A stretch of DNA of 58,788 nucleotides from JBDTNK01 sp039933775 (GTDB lineage: Bacteria; Chloroflexota; Limnocylindria; QHBO01): NCBI GenBank assembly GCA_039933775.1, contig JBDTNK010000007.1, positions 1 through 58,788 on the forward strand. Direction: 5' to 3'. Below the pieces are notes generated by a model. The model saw nothing but the letters and a program-made list of their open reading frames with translations. It had not been told where the DNA came from and searched no databases. Position 1 is the first letter of the stretch; each line of letters starts with the position of its first letter. The position numbers and the translations under genes are program-made. Shown here piece by piece: positions 51,144 through 58,788 of this stretch.

Positions 51144-52411
51144 CAACGGCCGCGGTCCCCATGGCGCGGGCCGAACGCAAGGTCCGAACGCGGCAGCGGA
51201 TCATCGGCATCTTCTTCCTGGTGCTGGCTGTGGTGATGGTGCTCGGCTTCGCCCTGAGCGTCGCGCAGGACGCGACCTCGACCTTCACCCTCAGTCCTCG
51301 GAACGCCGCCATTGCAGTGCCCAACCTGGTGCTCCCGTCGGCGGGCACCGCGTACCTGCTGGCCGGCGTGGTGGCCTTCCTGGGCGCGGTCCAGCTGACG
51401 CGTGGCTTCGGGGCGCGCTGGGCGGCCGTGCTGGGCCTCGTCGCCTTCGCCTTCGTCTTCGCCTTTTTGACCTGGGTCGCCGCCGATCAGTCGATGAACC
51501 TCACCGGCGTGCTCGAGAGCACGGTGCAGCGTTCGGTGCCGATCGTGTTCGGCGCGCTCTCCGGCGTGCTCTGCGAGCGGGCCGGAGTCGTGAACATCGC
51601 GATCGAGGGCATGCTCCTGGGCGGCGCCTTCGTCTCGGCGGTGGTGGCCAGCGCGACAGGCAGCCCGTGGCTGGGAATCCTGGCGGCGATCATCACCGGC
51701 GGTCTGCTCGCTGCGCTGCTCGCGGTCCTCGCGATCCGTTATCGGGTCGACCAGATCATCGCCGGCTTCTTCATCAACATCCTCGTCTCGGGGCTCACCG
51801 GCTTCCTCTCGGTGCGCATCCTGCAGCCGTACCAGCAGGAGCTGAACACCCCTGAGCGGCTGGGACCCATCGCCATCCCATTCCTGTCCGATATTCCGAT
51901 CCTGGGCTCCATCCTGTTCCGCCACAACATCTTCGTGTACGCCCTCTTCGCGCTCATCGTGGTCATCCACATCGGGCTCTTCTACACCCGCTGGGGACTC
52001 CGCGTGCGAGCGGTCGGCGAGCACCCCAAGGCGGCCGACACGGTGGGCATCAACGTGTACTGGGTGCGCTACACCAACGTCATCCTGGGCGGCATGGTCG
52101 CGGGATTGGGTGGCGCCTACTTCACCATCGGCTCGACCGGTGGCTTCGAGCGCGAGATGACGGCGGGACGCGGGTTCATCGGCCTGGCCGCCATGATCTT
52201 CGGCGGCTGGAATCCGATCGGCTCGTTCCTGGCCGGGCTCGTCTTCGGATTCGCCGATGCCATCCAGTCACGCCTCTCGATCCTGAGCATCGCGATCCCG
52301 TCCGAATTCCTGATCATGGCGCCATACGTGGTCACGATCATCGTGGTGGCGGGTCTCGTCGGGCGTGCTCGCGCACCCGCCGCGGACGGCAAGCCCTACG
52401 TCAAGGAATGA
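51140..52411 (+). CDS. Nucleoside ABC transporter permease 2
   Basis: A 423-residue second permease (YufQ type). It has two extra N-terminal helices before the core (CERAGVVNIAIEGMLLGGAF, then ADTVGINVYWVRYTNVILGG and GRGFIGLAAMIFGGWNP). GTG 51140 and its stop both sit in four-base overlaps, so it is made in step with permease 1 and the hydrolase. Confidence 0.92.
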   Translation: MTTAAVPMARAERKVRTRQRIIGIFFLVLAVVMVLGFALSVAQDATSTFTLSPRNAAIAVPNLVLPSAGTAYLLAGVVAFLGAVQLTRGFGARWAAVLGLVAFAFVFAFLTWVAADQSMNLTGVLESTVQRSVPIVFGALSGVLCERAGVVNIAIEGMLLGGAFVSAVVASATGSPWLGILAAIITGGLLAALLAVLAIRYRVDQIIAGFFINILVSGLTGFLSVRILQPYQQELNTPERLGPIAIPFLSDIPILGSILFRHNIFVYALFALIVVIHIGLFYTRWGLRVRAVGEHPKAADTVGINVYWVRYTNVILGGMVAGLGGAYFTIGSTGGFEREMTAGRGFIGLAAMIFGGWNPIGSFLAGLVFGFADAIQSRLSILSIAIPSEFLIMAPYVVTIIVVAGLVGRARAPAADGKPYVKE

Positions 52412-53352
52412 CGGAGCCACGCACGCCGGTCGTCCTCGACTGTGACCCCGGCCATGACGACGCCCTGGCCATCCTCCTCGCGGCCGCCTCGCCATCGCTG
52501 CAGCTCGTCGCGATCACGACCGTGGCGGGCAACCAGACGCTCGAGAAGACGACGCTCAACGCCCGACGGGTCTGCACCGTGGCAGGCATCAGCGACGTGC
52601 CCGTGGCCGCCGGCAGCGATCGGCCGCTCGTCCGCGCCCAGGTGGTCGCCGGCGACATCCATGGGGAGTCGGGGCTCGATGGCCCCGCCTTCGGACCGCC
52701 GACCGTCGCGCTGGATCCGCGTCACGGCGTCGACGTGATCATCGAGGCCGCGCACGCGCATCCGGGCGAGCTGTGCCTCATCGCCGTCGGCCCGCTCACC
52801 AACGTCGCCGCGGCGCTGCACCGCGATCCGAGCATCGCCTCCAAGATCCGGCGCATCGCGCTGATGGGCGGCGCGATGCACCTCGGCAACACGACCCCGG
52901 CCGCGGAGTTCAACATGTATGCGGACCCCGAGGCGGCGCACGTGGTATTCGAGAGCGGCGTGCCGATCACGATGGTGCCGCTCGAGACGACGCATCGGGC
53001 CGCAGCCGACCTGGCCGTCATCGCGCGCATCGAGCTGATCGGCACGCCCGTCGCGGCGCTCAGCGTGGAGCTGCTGCGCTTCTTCGCCGCGACCTACGAG
53101 CGCATCTTCGGGTTCGGTGCACCGCCGGTCCACGATCCGTGCGCCGTGGCCGCGATCCTGGCTCCCGGGGTGCTCATGACGCGACCGATGCACGTCGCGA
53201 TCGAGACCCGCGGCGAGCACACCTACGGTCGCACGGTGTGCGACGTCCACGGTGTCACCGGGCGGCCACCGAATGCCGACGTGGCGGTCGACATGGATGT
53301 CGGCGCGTTCTGGGACCTGATGATCGGGGCGTTGGCGACCTATCCAGCCTGA
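52408..53352 (+). CDS. Inosine-uridine-preferring nucleoside hydrolase
   Basis: A 314-residue N-ribohydrolase splitting nucleosides into base and ribose. DCDPGHDDA (Asp11, 13, 17, 18) is the Ca2+-binding motif; IAVGPLTNVA, LMGGAMHLGNTTPAAEFNMYADPEAA and the late PPVHDPCAVA (final Asp ligand) match the family. The ATG overlaps the permease stop, so imported nucleosides are met by this enzyme. It shares 13 bases at the end with the convergent phosphodiesterase gene. Confidence 0.92.
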   Translation: MTEPRTPVVLDCDPGHDDALAILLAAASPSLQLVAITTVAGNQTLEKTTLNARRVCTVAGISDVPVAAGSDRPLVRAQVVAGDIHGESGLDGPAFGPPTVALDPRHGVDVIIEAAHAHPGELCLIAVGPLTNVAAALHRDPSIASKIRRIALMGGAMHLGNTTPAAEFNMYADPEAAHVVFESGVPITMVPLETTHRAAADLAVIARIELIGTPVAALSVELLRFFAATYERIFGFGAPPVHDPCAVAAILAPGVLMTRPMHVAIETRGEHTYGRTVCDVHGVTGRPPNADVAVDMDVGAFWDLMIGALATYPA

Positions 53353-54116
53353 GCGCTGTCCGGCAGCCCGAGCCCATGCACCGATGGCGCGCCGCGCGGG
53401 ATCGGCCGCGGCGCAGGGCCGAACAGCAGCCCCGGGTCGAGCCCCAGGTCGCGAAGGTCCCGCGTCACGCTCTCGTGGTCGTAGGCCACGTTGCGGAAGC
53501 CGACCACCAGGTCGGCCCCGGTGAGGTAGACGACCGAGTAGCGGGCATGCGGCACCGCGTCGGGGCTGCAGCCGACGGAGCCGGCCGCCACGAAGTGGCT
53601 GCCCATCAGCGACCGATGGTAGGACTCGTGCGTATGGCCGAAGGCGAACAGATCGTCCGCTTCTTCCTCAGCGATGCGCGCGAAATGGCGCGAGGGACGG
53701 TTCTCCCACAGGTATTCGGTCTGGCGCAACGGCGTTCCGTGGAAGAGGAACGCGGAGCGCCCCTCGATCGCAAAGCGGTGCGTCATGGGCAGCTTGCGCA
53801 GCCACGAGCGCTTCTCGTCGCCCAGCGCCTGGACGGTCCATTGCAGCGAGGCGAGGCCGTACTGCTCGGCCTGCGCATCGGGCCAGACGCAGCCCGCGGC
53901 ATCGCGTTCCATGCCGACCGCCTCGTCCCAGTTGCCCTGGACTGTCACGATCTCCTGGCGGCGCAGCTCGCTGATGACCTCGTTGGGATGCGGCCCGCGG
54001 CCGACCACGTCGCCGACCGACCAGATCACGTCGCACCCGATCGTCGCGGCATCGTCCAGGACGGCGCGCAACGCAGGCAGGTTGGCGTGAATGTCACCCA
54101 GGATCGCGATTCGCAT
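53340..54116 (-). CDS. Calcineurin-like phosphoesterase (YfcE-type)
   Basis: A 258-residue cytosolic metallophosphoesterase with complete motifs: GDIHANLPAL, SVGDVVGRGPHP, QGNWD, FLFHGTP and FGHTH. QGNWD replaces GNHD, a frequent variant. Family members cleave phosphodiesters or nucleotides. A GAGAAT box lies seven bases before ATG 54116, so the message is probably leaderless. Its target is unknown. Confidence 0.87.
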   Translation of the reverse strand: MRIAILGDIHANLPALRAVLDDAATIGCDVIWSVGDVVGRGPHPNEVISELRRQEIVTVQGNWDEAVGMERDAAGCVWPDAQAEQYGLASLQWTVQALGDEKRSWLRKLPMTHRFAIEGRSAFLFHGTPLRQTEYLWENRPSRHFARIAEEEADDLFAFGHTHESYHRSLMGSHFVAAGSVGCSPDAVPHARYSVVYLTGADLVVGFRNVAYDHESVTRDLRDLGLDPGLLFGPAPRPIPRGAPSVHGLGLPDSAQAG

Positions 54117-54196
54117 GGCGCGGATTCTCAGGTCCGGACCCAGCGCTGGCAATCCCCCATCCGGCGCATCCGAGCGGCGGAGAGGGCCGATAGGTC

Positions 54197-55291
54197 CTAC
54201 GCGCTGGCTGCGACGCCCGCCATCGCGAACGGCGCCGCCACGACGCTGACGCGTCCCGCGACGGTCCGCGCCAGTTCGCGCATCGTGGCACCGGCGATCG
54301 AGCGCTCGGCGTCGGGGTGCTGGGACGACGTGATCGGCACGCCGGCATCACCACCGGTCCGCACGCTCGGCTCGAGCGGGATGCGACCCAGCACCTCGAG
54401 CTCAAGCTCGCGTGCCATCTTCTCGCCGCCACCCGAGCCGAAGATGTCGTGCTCCTCGCGGCAGTTGGGGCAGATGAAGCCGCTCATGTTCTCGACGACG
54501 CCCAGCGTGCGGACATTGACCTTCGTGAACATGGCGATCGCCTTGCGCGCATCGGTGAGGCTGACCTCCTGCGGCGTGGTGACGACCACGGCGCCGGTGA
54601 GCGGGATGAGCTGGCTGATCGAGAGCGCCGCGTCGCCGGTGCCCGGTGGCAGATCCACGACGAGGTAGTCGAGCTCGCCCCACTCGACGTCGCGCAGGAA
54701 CTGCTGGATCGCCGAATGGATCAGCGGGCCGCGCCAGATCACCGGTGCATCGCCGGTCAGGAAGTACTGGATGCTCATCATCTTGACGCCGTGACTGACG
54801 ACCGGATTGACCCGTCCCGAGGCGCCCGTCACGTGCGATCCGGCGGTGCCCATCATGAGCGGGACGTTGGGGCCGGTGATGTCGGCGTCGAGCAGGCCGA
54901 CACGGGCGCCGTCACGCGCCAGGCTGACGGCGAGGTTGACGGCCACCGTGGTCTTGCCCACCCCGCCCTTGCCGGAGGCCACCGCGATCGTGTTCTTGAC
55001 ACCGGGAATAAGGTCGGCCGCCGGACCGCCGAAGCTGCGCTTCACGTTGCTCGCCCAGTCGATCTTGACCACCGCGGCGCCGAGCGCCTCGAGCTCGCGG
55101 CTGATGTCACCCTCGATGGTCGCTTTCAGCGGGCAGGCGGGCGTCGTGAGCTCCACGGTGAGCGCCACGGCGGCACCGTCGATCTCGATCTCGCGCACCA
55201 TCCCCAGCGAGACGAGGTCGCGCCCGATCTCAGGATCCTTGACCCGCGACAGCGCGGTCATGATGTTCTCGTTCGTCAGCAGATCGGGCAT
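54197..55291 (-). CDS. Mrp/ApbC iron-sulfur cluster carrier ATPase
   Basis: A 364-residue P-loop ATPase with an N-terminal DUF59/MIP18 domain (SRVKDPEIGRDLVSLGMVREI). The deviant Walker A is SGKGGVGKT, Walker B LLDADITGPN, and the cluster-binding CxxC is FICPNC. It carries Fe-S clusters to client proteins as a dimer. Start ATG 55291; an open frame further upstream lacks the domain pattern. Confidence 0.92.
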   Translation of the reverse strand: MPDLLTNENIMTALSRVKDPEIGRDLVSLGMVREIEIDGAAVALTVELTTPACPLKATIEGDISRELEALGAAVVKIDWASNVKRSFGGPAADLIPGVKNTIAVASGKGGVGKTTVAVNLAVSLARDGARVGLLDADITGPNVPLMMGTAGSHVTGASGRVNPVVSHGVKMMSIQYFLTGDAPVIWRGPLIHSAIQQFLRDVEWGELDYLVVDLPPGTGDAALSISQLIPLTGAVVVTTPQEVSLTDARKAIAMFTKVNVRTLGVVENMSGFICPNCREEHDIFGSGGGEKMARELELEVLGRIPLEPSVRTGGDAGVPITSSQHPDAERSIAGATMRELARTVAGRVSVVAAPFAMAGVAASA

Positions 55292-55395
55292 GCGCGTCCG
55301 CAGTCGTCCTTTCGAATCCGGTACCGATGGAGTGGCGTCTGCACGGAGCGTAGCAGAGGCAGCCGATTCCCACTCTCCGGCGCTTCCGGCGCGGA

Positions 55396-56250
55396 TCACA
55401 GCAGGCCGGTGAAGAGCTCCGTCTCGGCGACGTCAGCGGTCGGCAGGTTCGAGCGAACCAGCCGGTAGTGCTCGTGGGCCAGGTACGCGTCGCGCGCCGT
55501 CGCATCCCAGCCGGCGAACGGGCCCGACGAGCCGGTCTGCGAGACGTGACGCCCGATCGCGGCCAGCTTCATCTGCGCGAACTCGCCCAGCTCAACGTCC
55601 AGTGTCGCGCTGCCTGCGGCCGAGCCATAGCGCTCTGGCGCCAGGTCACCGATCGCCTCGAGCTGCGCGGGTGGCACCACGAGCTGGTAGAGCTTCGCGG
55701 CGCGCCACGCGACCTGGTCCTCGTCGAGGTCGTCCTCGTAGGCCAGCGGCTCCGCGGCAAGCTCGAAGGCGGCGCTCGTCGCACGGGCGATGACGCCGTG
55801 GTCGGGATCCCCGGTCACGCCATCGGGCCCGAAGGTGAGGATCACCTCCGGCCGGTGCATGCGGATCGGCTCGACGATGCGCCCCACGAGCCGGTCGAAA
55901 TCGGTCCCGGCAAGATCGCCCTCGGCGTAGTCGAGCATGCGCAGCACACGCACGCCGAGCAGGGCAACGGAGCGGCGCAGCTCGTCCTCGCGGGCGGTGT
56001 CGTGATTGCGCCACACGATCGGGTTGTTCTTGGGGTCACGGTTCTTGCCGCCGGGCGCCGGCGGCTGCAGGAGCAGGCGGCTGTCAAAGTAGCCGCGTGT
56101 GACGCACACGACCACCACATACGCGCCGTGCGCGGCCGCACTGGCGATGGCGCCGCCGAAGCCGAATGCCTCGTCGCCGGGATGCGCCACGACGACCATG
56201 AGGCTGCGCGCGGGGTTTCGCTCGCGGACTGGCCGCCAGATGGAAGACAC
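55396..56250 (-). CDS. PIG-L/LmbE-family deacetylase with altered active site
   Basis: A 284-residue protein of the zinc-dependent LmbE/MshB/Mca group, which deacetylates GlcNAc derivatives or cleaves thiol conjugates. The AHPDDE motif is AHPGDE (His23, Gly25, Asp26, Glu27). The general-base Asp is thus Gly, while both zinc ligands of the motif remain, together with GDPDH further on. Activity may be lost or depend on another residue. Start GTG 56250 has a TATACT box seven bases upstream (complement of 56258-56263); ATG 56199 is the alternative. Confidence 0.83.
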   Translation of the reverse strand: MSSIWRPVRERNPARSLMVVVAHPGDEAFGFGGAIASAAAHGAYVVVVCVTRGYFDSRLLLQPPAPGGKNRDPKNNPIVWRNHDTAREDELRRSVALLGVRVLRMLDYAEGDLAGTDFDRLVGRIVEPIRMHRPEVILTFGPDGVTGDPDHGVIARATSAAFELAAEPLAYEDDLDEDQVAWRAAKLYQLVVPPAQLEAIGDLAPERYGSAAGSATLDVELGEFAQMKLAAIGRHVSQTGSSGPFAGWDATARDAYLAHEHYRLVRSNLPTADVAETELFTGLL

Positions 56251-56268
56251 GCGCCGAAGTATATCGGC

Positions 56269-57342
56269 CTAGGCGGGGGCCCTGAGCCGGATCGGCGCGT
56301 CGCGTGGCGTGCCGTTCGTCGCCGCCGACGCCCGCGGAGCCGGTCCCGGCGCACGCTGCAAAAAGCTCGCCGTGTGCCCGGTCTCGATGGCGCGCTCGAC
56401 CTCGTCGAGCGACAGGATCTCGTGCCGCAGCGTGAGCGCGATCTCGTTGCGCAGCGTCGTGCGCAGCATCTCGGGGCCGTCGGTCGAGAGTGCGAAGCGG
56501 ACGTCGTTGGCGATCAGCGTGCGCATGACATGGCGCAGCTCGTCGTAGCTTTGCACCACGCCGGTGGTGAGGTTCGAGCTCGGGCATACCTCCAGCACCA
56601 CGTCGCGCTCGCGCAGCATGGCCATCACGCGCGGGTCCTCGGCGCTGTGCACGCCGTGCCCGATGCGCTCCGGCTCGAGGGCCTCGACCGCCTGGCGCAC
56701 CTCCTCGGCGCCACCGGTCTCACCGGCGTGCACCGTCGCCCCGAGGCCGGCACGTCGCACCTCGTTGAAGATGTGGCGGTAGTCGCCAAAGCGAAACCGA
56801 TCGTCGACGGGACCGGCGATGTCGACCGCGATCACGCCTCGGCTGTGCCAGCTGATGGCCTTGGCCGCAATGATCTCGTTGAGATCGATGCTGAAGCCAC
56901 GATCCAGGCAGAAGATGAGCCCGGCCTGCACCTGCGGGTACTCGAGCACGGCGCGGTCCATGCCGCGCACCGCCGCGGCGATGATGTGGTCGAGGTCCTG
57001 CTCGCCACCGCGATTGCGCTTCATCGGGTTGAAGCGCAGCTCCAGCTGGGTGACGTTGTTCTTGCGGTACGCGCCGCCGATGACCTCGTACACGCTACGC
57101 TCCACGGCAGTGGGGCTCGACTGGATCAACTCGGTCCAGTGGAACAGGTCCAGGTACGCCTGGAACGAGCGACGCCGGCGGCCGACCGTGATGAGATCGC
57201 GGAAGGCCCAATAATCCTTCGTCGGCAGCCGAATGCCCTGCGCGTGGGCGATGCCCCACATGATCGCCGGGGTCACAGCCGCCCCCAAATGGACATGCAG
57301 CTCGGTCAGCGGCGTCCGCGGGCCAAGCTTGGGCTGCGCCAA
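56269..57342 (-). CDS. Divergent adenosine-deaminase-like amidohydrolase
   Basis: A 357-residue member of the adenosine deaminase superfamily. Zinc ligands and the catalytic Glu are kept: His16 and His18 (HVHLGAAV), His205 and Glu208 (VHAGE), His229 (GHGVH), Asp288 (STDGP). Two substrate-contact acids are not: the Asp after HxHL is Gly20, and the second Asp of STDD is Gly289. The substrate is therefore probably not plain adenosine. The TTG start at 57342 has GGAG six bases upstream. It precedes the PIG-L gene by 18 bases, so they may be co-transcribed. Confidence 0.83.
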   Translation of the reverse strand: MAQPKLGPRTPLTELHVHLGAAVTPAIMWGIAHAQGIRLPTKDYWAFRDLITVGRRRRSFQAYLDLFHWTELIQSSPTAVERSVYEVIGGAYRKNNVTQLELRFNPMKRNRGGEQDLDHIIAAAVRGMDRAVLEYPQVQAGLIFCLDRGFSIDLNEIIAAKAISWHSRGVIAVDIAGPVDDRFRFGDYRHIFNEVRRAGLGATVHAGETGGAEEVRQAVEALEPERIGHGVHSAEDPRVMAMLRERDVVLEVCPSSNLTTGVVQSYDELRHVMRTLIANDVRFALSTDGPEMLRTTLRNEIALTLRHEILSLDEVERAIETGHTASFLQRAPGPAPRASAATNGTPRDAPIRLRAPA

Positions 57343-57393
57343 TCTGTCTCCGGCATGCGTACTCGCGGCGAGTGTAGCAGCGGCCGCGCCTGC

Positions 57394-57399
57394 TAGAAT
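57394..57399 (+). promoter_or_regulatory. -10 box before the zinc-ribbon gene
   Basis: TAGAAT lies nine bases before ATG 57409. The leader would be very short or absent, and no ribosome binding site is seen. Confidence 0.5.
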
Positions 57400-57408
57400 C
57401 GCGCCGCC

Positions 57409-57819
57409 ATGTTGGACGCGATTGACGCCTTCATCGAGTGGGCCGCCAACGACTCTGGATCCGCGGTCGCCACGCTCTTCCCCTACCTTCTCCTGGGGTT
57501 GGTCGGGCTCTACCTGCTGTGGCTGGTGCTTGGCTACCTGCGCGTCTCGCAGGTCGGCCTGGCCGATGACGGCGGGCATGCCGCCGTCGCCACGCCCGCC
57601 CCACGCCTGCCGCAGACGTTTGGCGCCATCGAGGCGCCACGCGGCGTCCCGTTCTGCCCGGTGGATGGCATCGCGTATCCGGCCGGTACGGTGTACTGCG
57701 CCCGGGACGAATCAAGCCTCGTCGTGAACTGCGCGAACTGCGGCACCCGCATCGGCGCGGCTGACGACCGCTGCTATCACTGTGGAACCAACCGACCCCA
57801 GGCTGACGTCTCGACCTGA
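57409..57819 (+). CDS. Membrane zinc-ribbon protein
   Basis: A 136-residue protein with one membrane helix (about 22-43) and a cytosolic tail. The tail carries six cysteines: Cys83 and Cys97 (FCPVDG...VYC), and two CxxC pairs, Cys108/111 (NCANC) and Cys122/125 (RCYHC). The last four should form a zinc ribbon. The function is unknown; it is 38 bases upstream of ccsA and may be co-transcribed. Confidence 0.8.
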   Translation: MLDAIDAFIEWAANDSGSAVATLFPYLLLGLVGLYLLWLVLGYLRVSQVGLADDGGHAAVATPAPRLPQTFGAIEAPRGVPFCPVDGIAYPAGTVYCARDESSLVVNCANCGTRIGAADDRCYHCGTNRPQADVST

Positions 57820-57857
57820 GCCGGCGGCCTTCGCCGCTCACACCCTCGGGACGCCAC

Positions 57858-58706
57858 ATGGCCGATGATCTCCTCCTGCCGCTCGCGCTCGGCACGTGCC
57901 TGCTGGCTGCGGTCGCCGCTGCCGCGGCCGCGCTGCTGCCCGCGCGGCCCCGGCTGAGCGCAGCGGCCGGCCCGGACCAGCCACTCGACGATCGCCGCGC
58001 GTCCGTCGCGTGGATCCCGGCACTGCCGCTGGCGATGTTCGTGGCCGCGATGGCGCTGCGCGGCCTGGAAACGGGCCGCGCCCCGCTGGCGAACCTACAC
58101 GAGGTGGTGATCGCCCTGGCAGCGACGCTGCTGGCCTTGCACCTCGTCTTCGCGCGTCACGTCCCCATGCTCGCCGTCGTCGCCACCACGATGGCGGCAG
58201 CGCTGGCTGTCCTCGCCCTGCGCCTGCCGGTGCCGCCCGAGCCGCTCGTTCCGGCCCTGCAGGCGCCGCTGCTGCTGCCGATCCACGTCGGCTCTGCGGT
58301 GGTCGCCTACGCCGCCGCCACCGTCGCCTCGATCGCGGCCGGCGGTGAGCTGCTCGTGACGGCGCTGGGCCCGGAACGCAGCCGCCGCCTGCCGTCAGCC
58401 CGGCGGCTGCGCGCCATCACGCACCGCGCGGTGGTCGTGGCGCTGCCGCTCCTCACCGCTGCGATCGCGCTGGGCTCGCTGTGGGCGAACCTCGCGTGGC
58501 GCTCGTACTGGAGCAACGATCCCAAGGAGCTGAGTGCCGCGGCCACCTGGCTGGTGCTGGGTGCCTACCTGCACGCGGAGGGGCGCCGTGACTGCTGGGG
58601 CCGTGCGGCGCCGTGGCTGGCGGTAATCGGGTTCGGCGCGGTGCTCTTCACCCTCGTCGGCGCGAGCCTCCTGTTCGGCGGCGAGCACAGTTACGCCCAA
58701 GTGTGA
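57858..58706 (+). CDS. ccsA: Cytochrome c biogenesis protein CcsA/ResC-like
   Basis: A 282-residue membrane protein with about eight helices, in the heme-handling CcsA/CcmC superfamily that delivers heme for c-type cytochrome assembly. NLHEVVIALA (79-88) and His143, His189 and His277 fit the heme-ligand positions. The WWD-domain core is WRSYWSNDPKE (214-224): the usual second Trp (WSWDPKE) is Asn220 and the Gly after the first Trp is Arg215. The partner ResB/CcsB is not in the window. Confidence 0.82.
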   Translation: MADDLLLPLALGTCLLAAVAAAAAALLPARPRLSAAAGPDQPLDDRRASVAWIPALPLAMFVAAMALRGLETGRAPLANLHEVVIALAATLLALHLVFARHVPMLAVVATTMAAALAVLALRLPVPPEPLVPALQAPLLLPIHVGSAVVAYAAATVASIAAGGELLVTALGPERSRRLPSARRLRAITHRAVVVALPLLTAAIALGSLWANLAWRSYWSNDPKELSAAATWLVLGAYLHAEGRRDCWGRAAPWLAVIGFGAVLFTLVGASLLFGGEHSYAQV

Positions 58707-58716
58707 CGCCGAATTC

Positions 58717-58788
58717 TCAGCCGCCGCCCATGACCGACTGCACGTAGCCGCGCATCGCTGGCACGTTCGGAATCATGACCCAGCCCCG
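58717..58788 (-). CDS. C-terminal end of a gene cut by the window edge
   Basis: The minus strand carries an open frame ending in TGA at 58717, of which 23 residues are present (ending VQSVMGGG). The product cannot be identified. It converges with ccsA. Confidence 0.45.
   Translation of the reverse strand, partial: RGWVMIPNVPAMRGYVQSVMGGG

Noticed and set aside
1..58788. Mobile elements, prophage genes or CRISPR arrays
   Set aside because: No transposase, integrase, phage structural gene, Cas gene or regularly spaced repeat-spacer array was seen; the only close repeats are the short units at the left edge.

Overview
This is a 58.8-kb high-G+C bacterial chromosome segment, read as a contig piece that is cut inside a gene at its right end. 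Coding density is high and genes sit in short same-strand runs. Many neighbours overlap by four bases (ATGA or GTGA), GTG and TTG starts are common, and several genes appear to be transcribed without a leader (a -10-like box six to nine bases before the start codon). The mix fits a free-living heterotroph of the Chloroflexota, perhaps the Limnocylindria/Ellin6529 type: a PASTA-type Ser/Thr kinase, a bacterial topoisomerase IB, BMP-type nucleoside uptake, many lipoproteins with Ser/Gly-rich linkers, GlgC, and cytochrome c assembly protein CcsA. That placement is inference. I see no phage, insertion sequence or CRISPR array.

Left part (1-18 kb). A repeat-bearing contig edge is followed by a heme-oxygenase-fold enzyme and a two-subunit CoA-transferase. 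A minus-strand cell-surface carbohydrate run comes next: a PQQ sugar dehydrogenase fused to a cupredoxin, a GH2 lipoprotein glycosidase, a small membrane protein and a methyltransferase. Beside it lies a collapsed relic of a sucrose-phosphorylase-type GH13 gene. Then follow a fluoride riboswitch with crcB and a DUF190 gene, a GDT1-type cation transporter, a DsbB/TlpA-like thiol pair, an unknown 383-residue protein, tRNA-His, and nagA with a SIS-type deaminase. Four small minus-strand genes of unclear function close this part.

Middle (18-45 kb). A complete family-1 sugar ABC transporter leads into an endonuclease/phosphatase-fold protein and a GH38 alpha-mannosidase, which reads as mannoside uptake and breakdown. 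Two ABC export systems, a Nudix hydrolase with topoisomerase IB, a TPR protein and nicotinate phosphoribosyltransferase follow. Next come an M1-peptidase-like membrane protein that has lost its catalytic glutamate, a YbjN-like protein, GlgC and a class A penicillin-binding protein. A lone prepilin peptidase, CsbD, leucyl aminopeptidase and a Ser/Thr kinase coupled to an exported helical protein end this part.

Right part (45-58.8 kb). This is mainly nucleoside salvage: adenosine deaminase, an HAD phosphatase, and a BMP-type nucleoside ABC operon (binding protein, two-domain ATPase, two permeases) ending in a translationally coupled nucleoside hydrolase. After it come a phosphodiesterase-like protein, an Mrp ATPase, a PIG-L/LmbE deacetylase with an altered active site, a second divergent adenosine-deaminase-like protein, a membrane zinc-ribbon protein and CcsA.

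The most unusual theme is several enzymes that keep their fold but lack one or more hallmark catalytic or ligand residues: the M1-like protein, the PIG-L protein, the second deaminase, a Rieske-like protein and CcsA.
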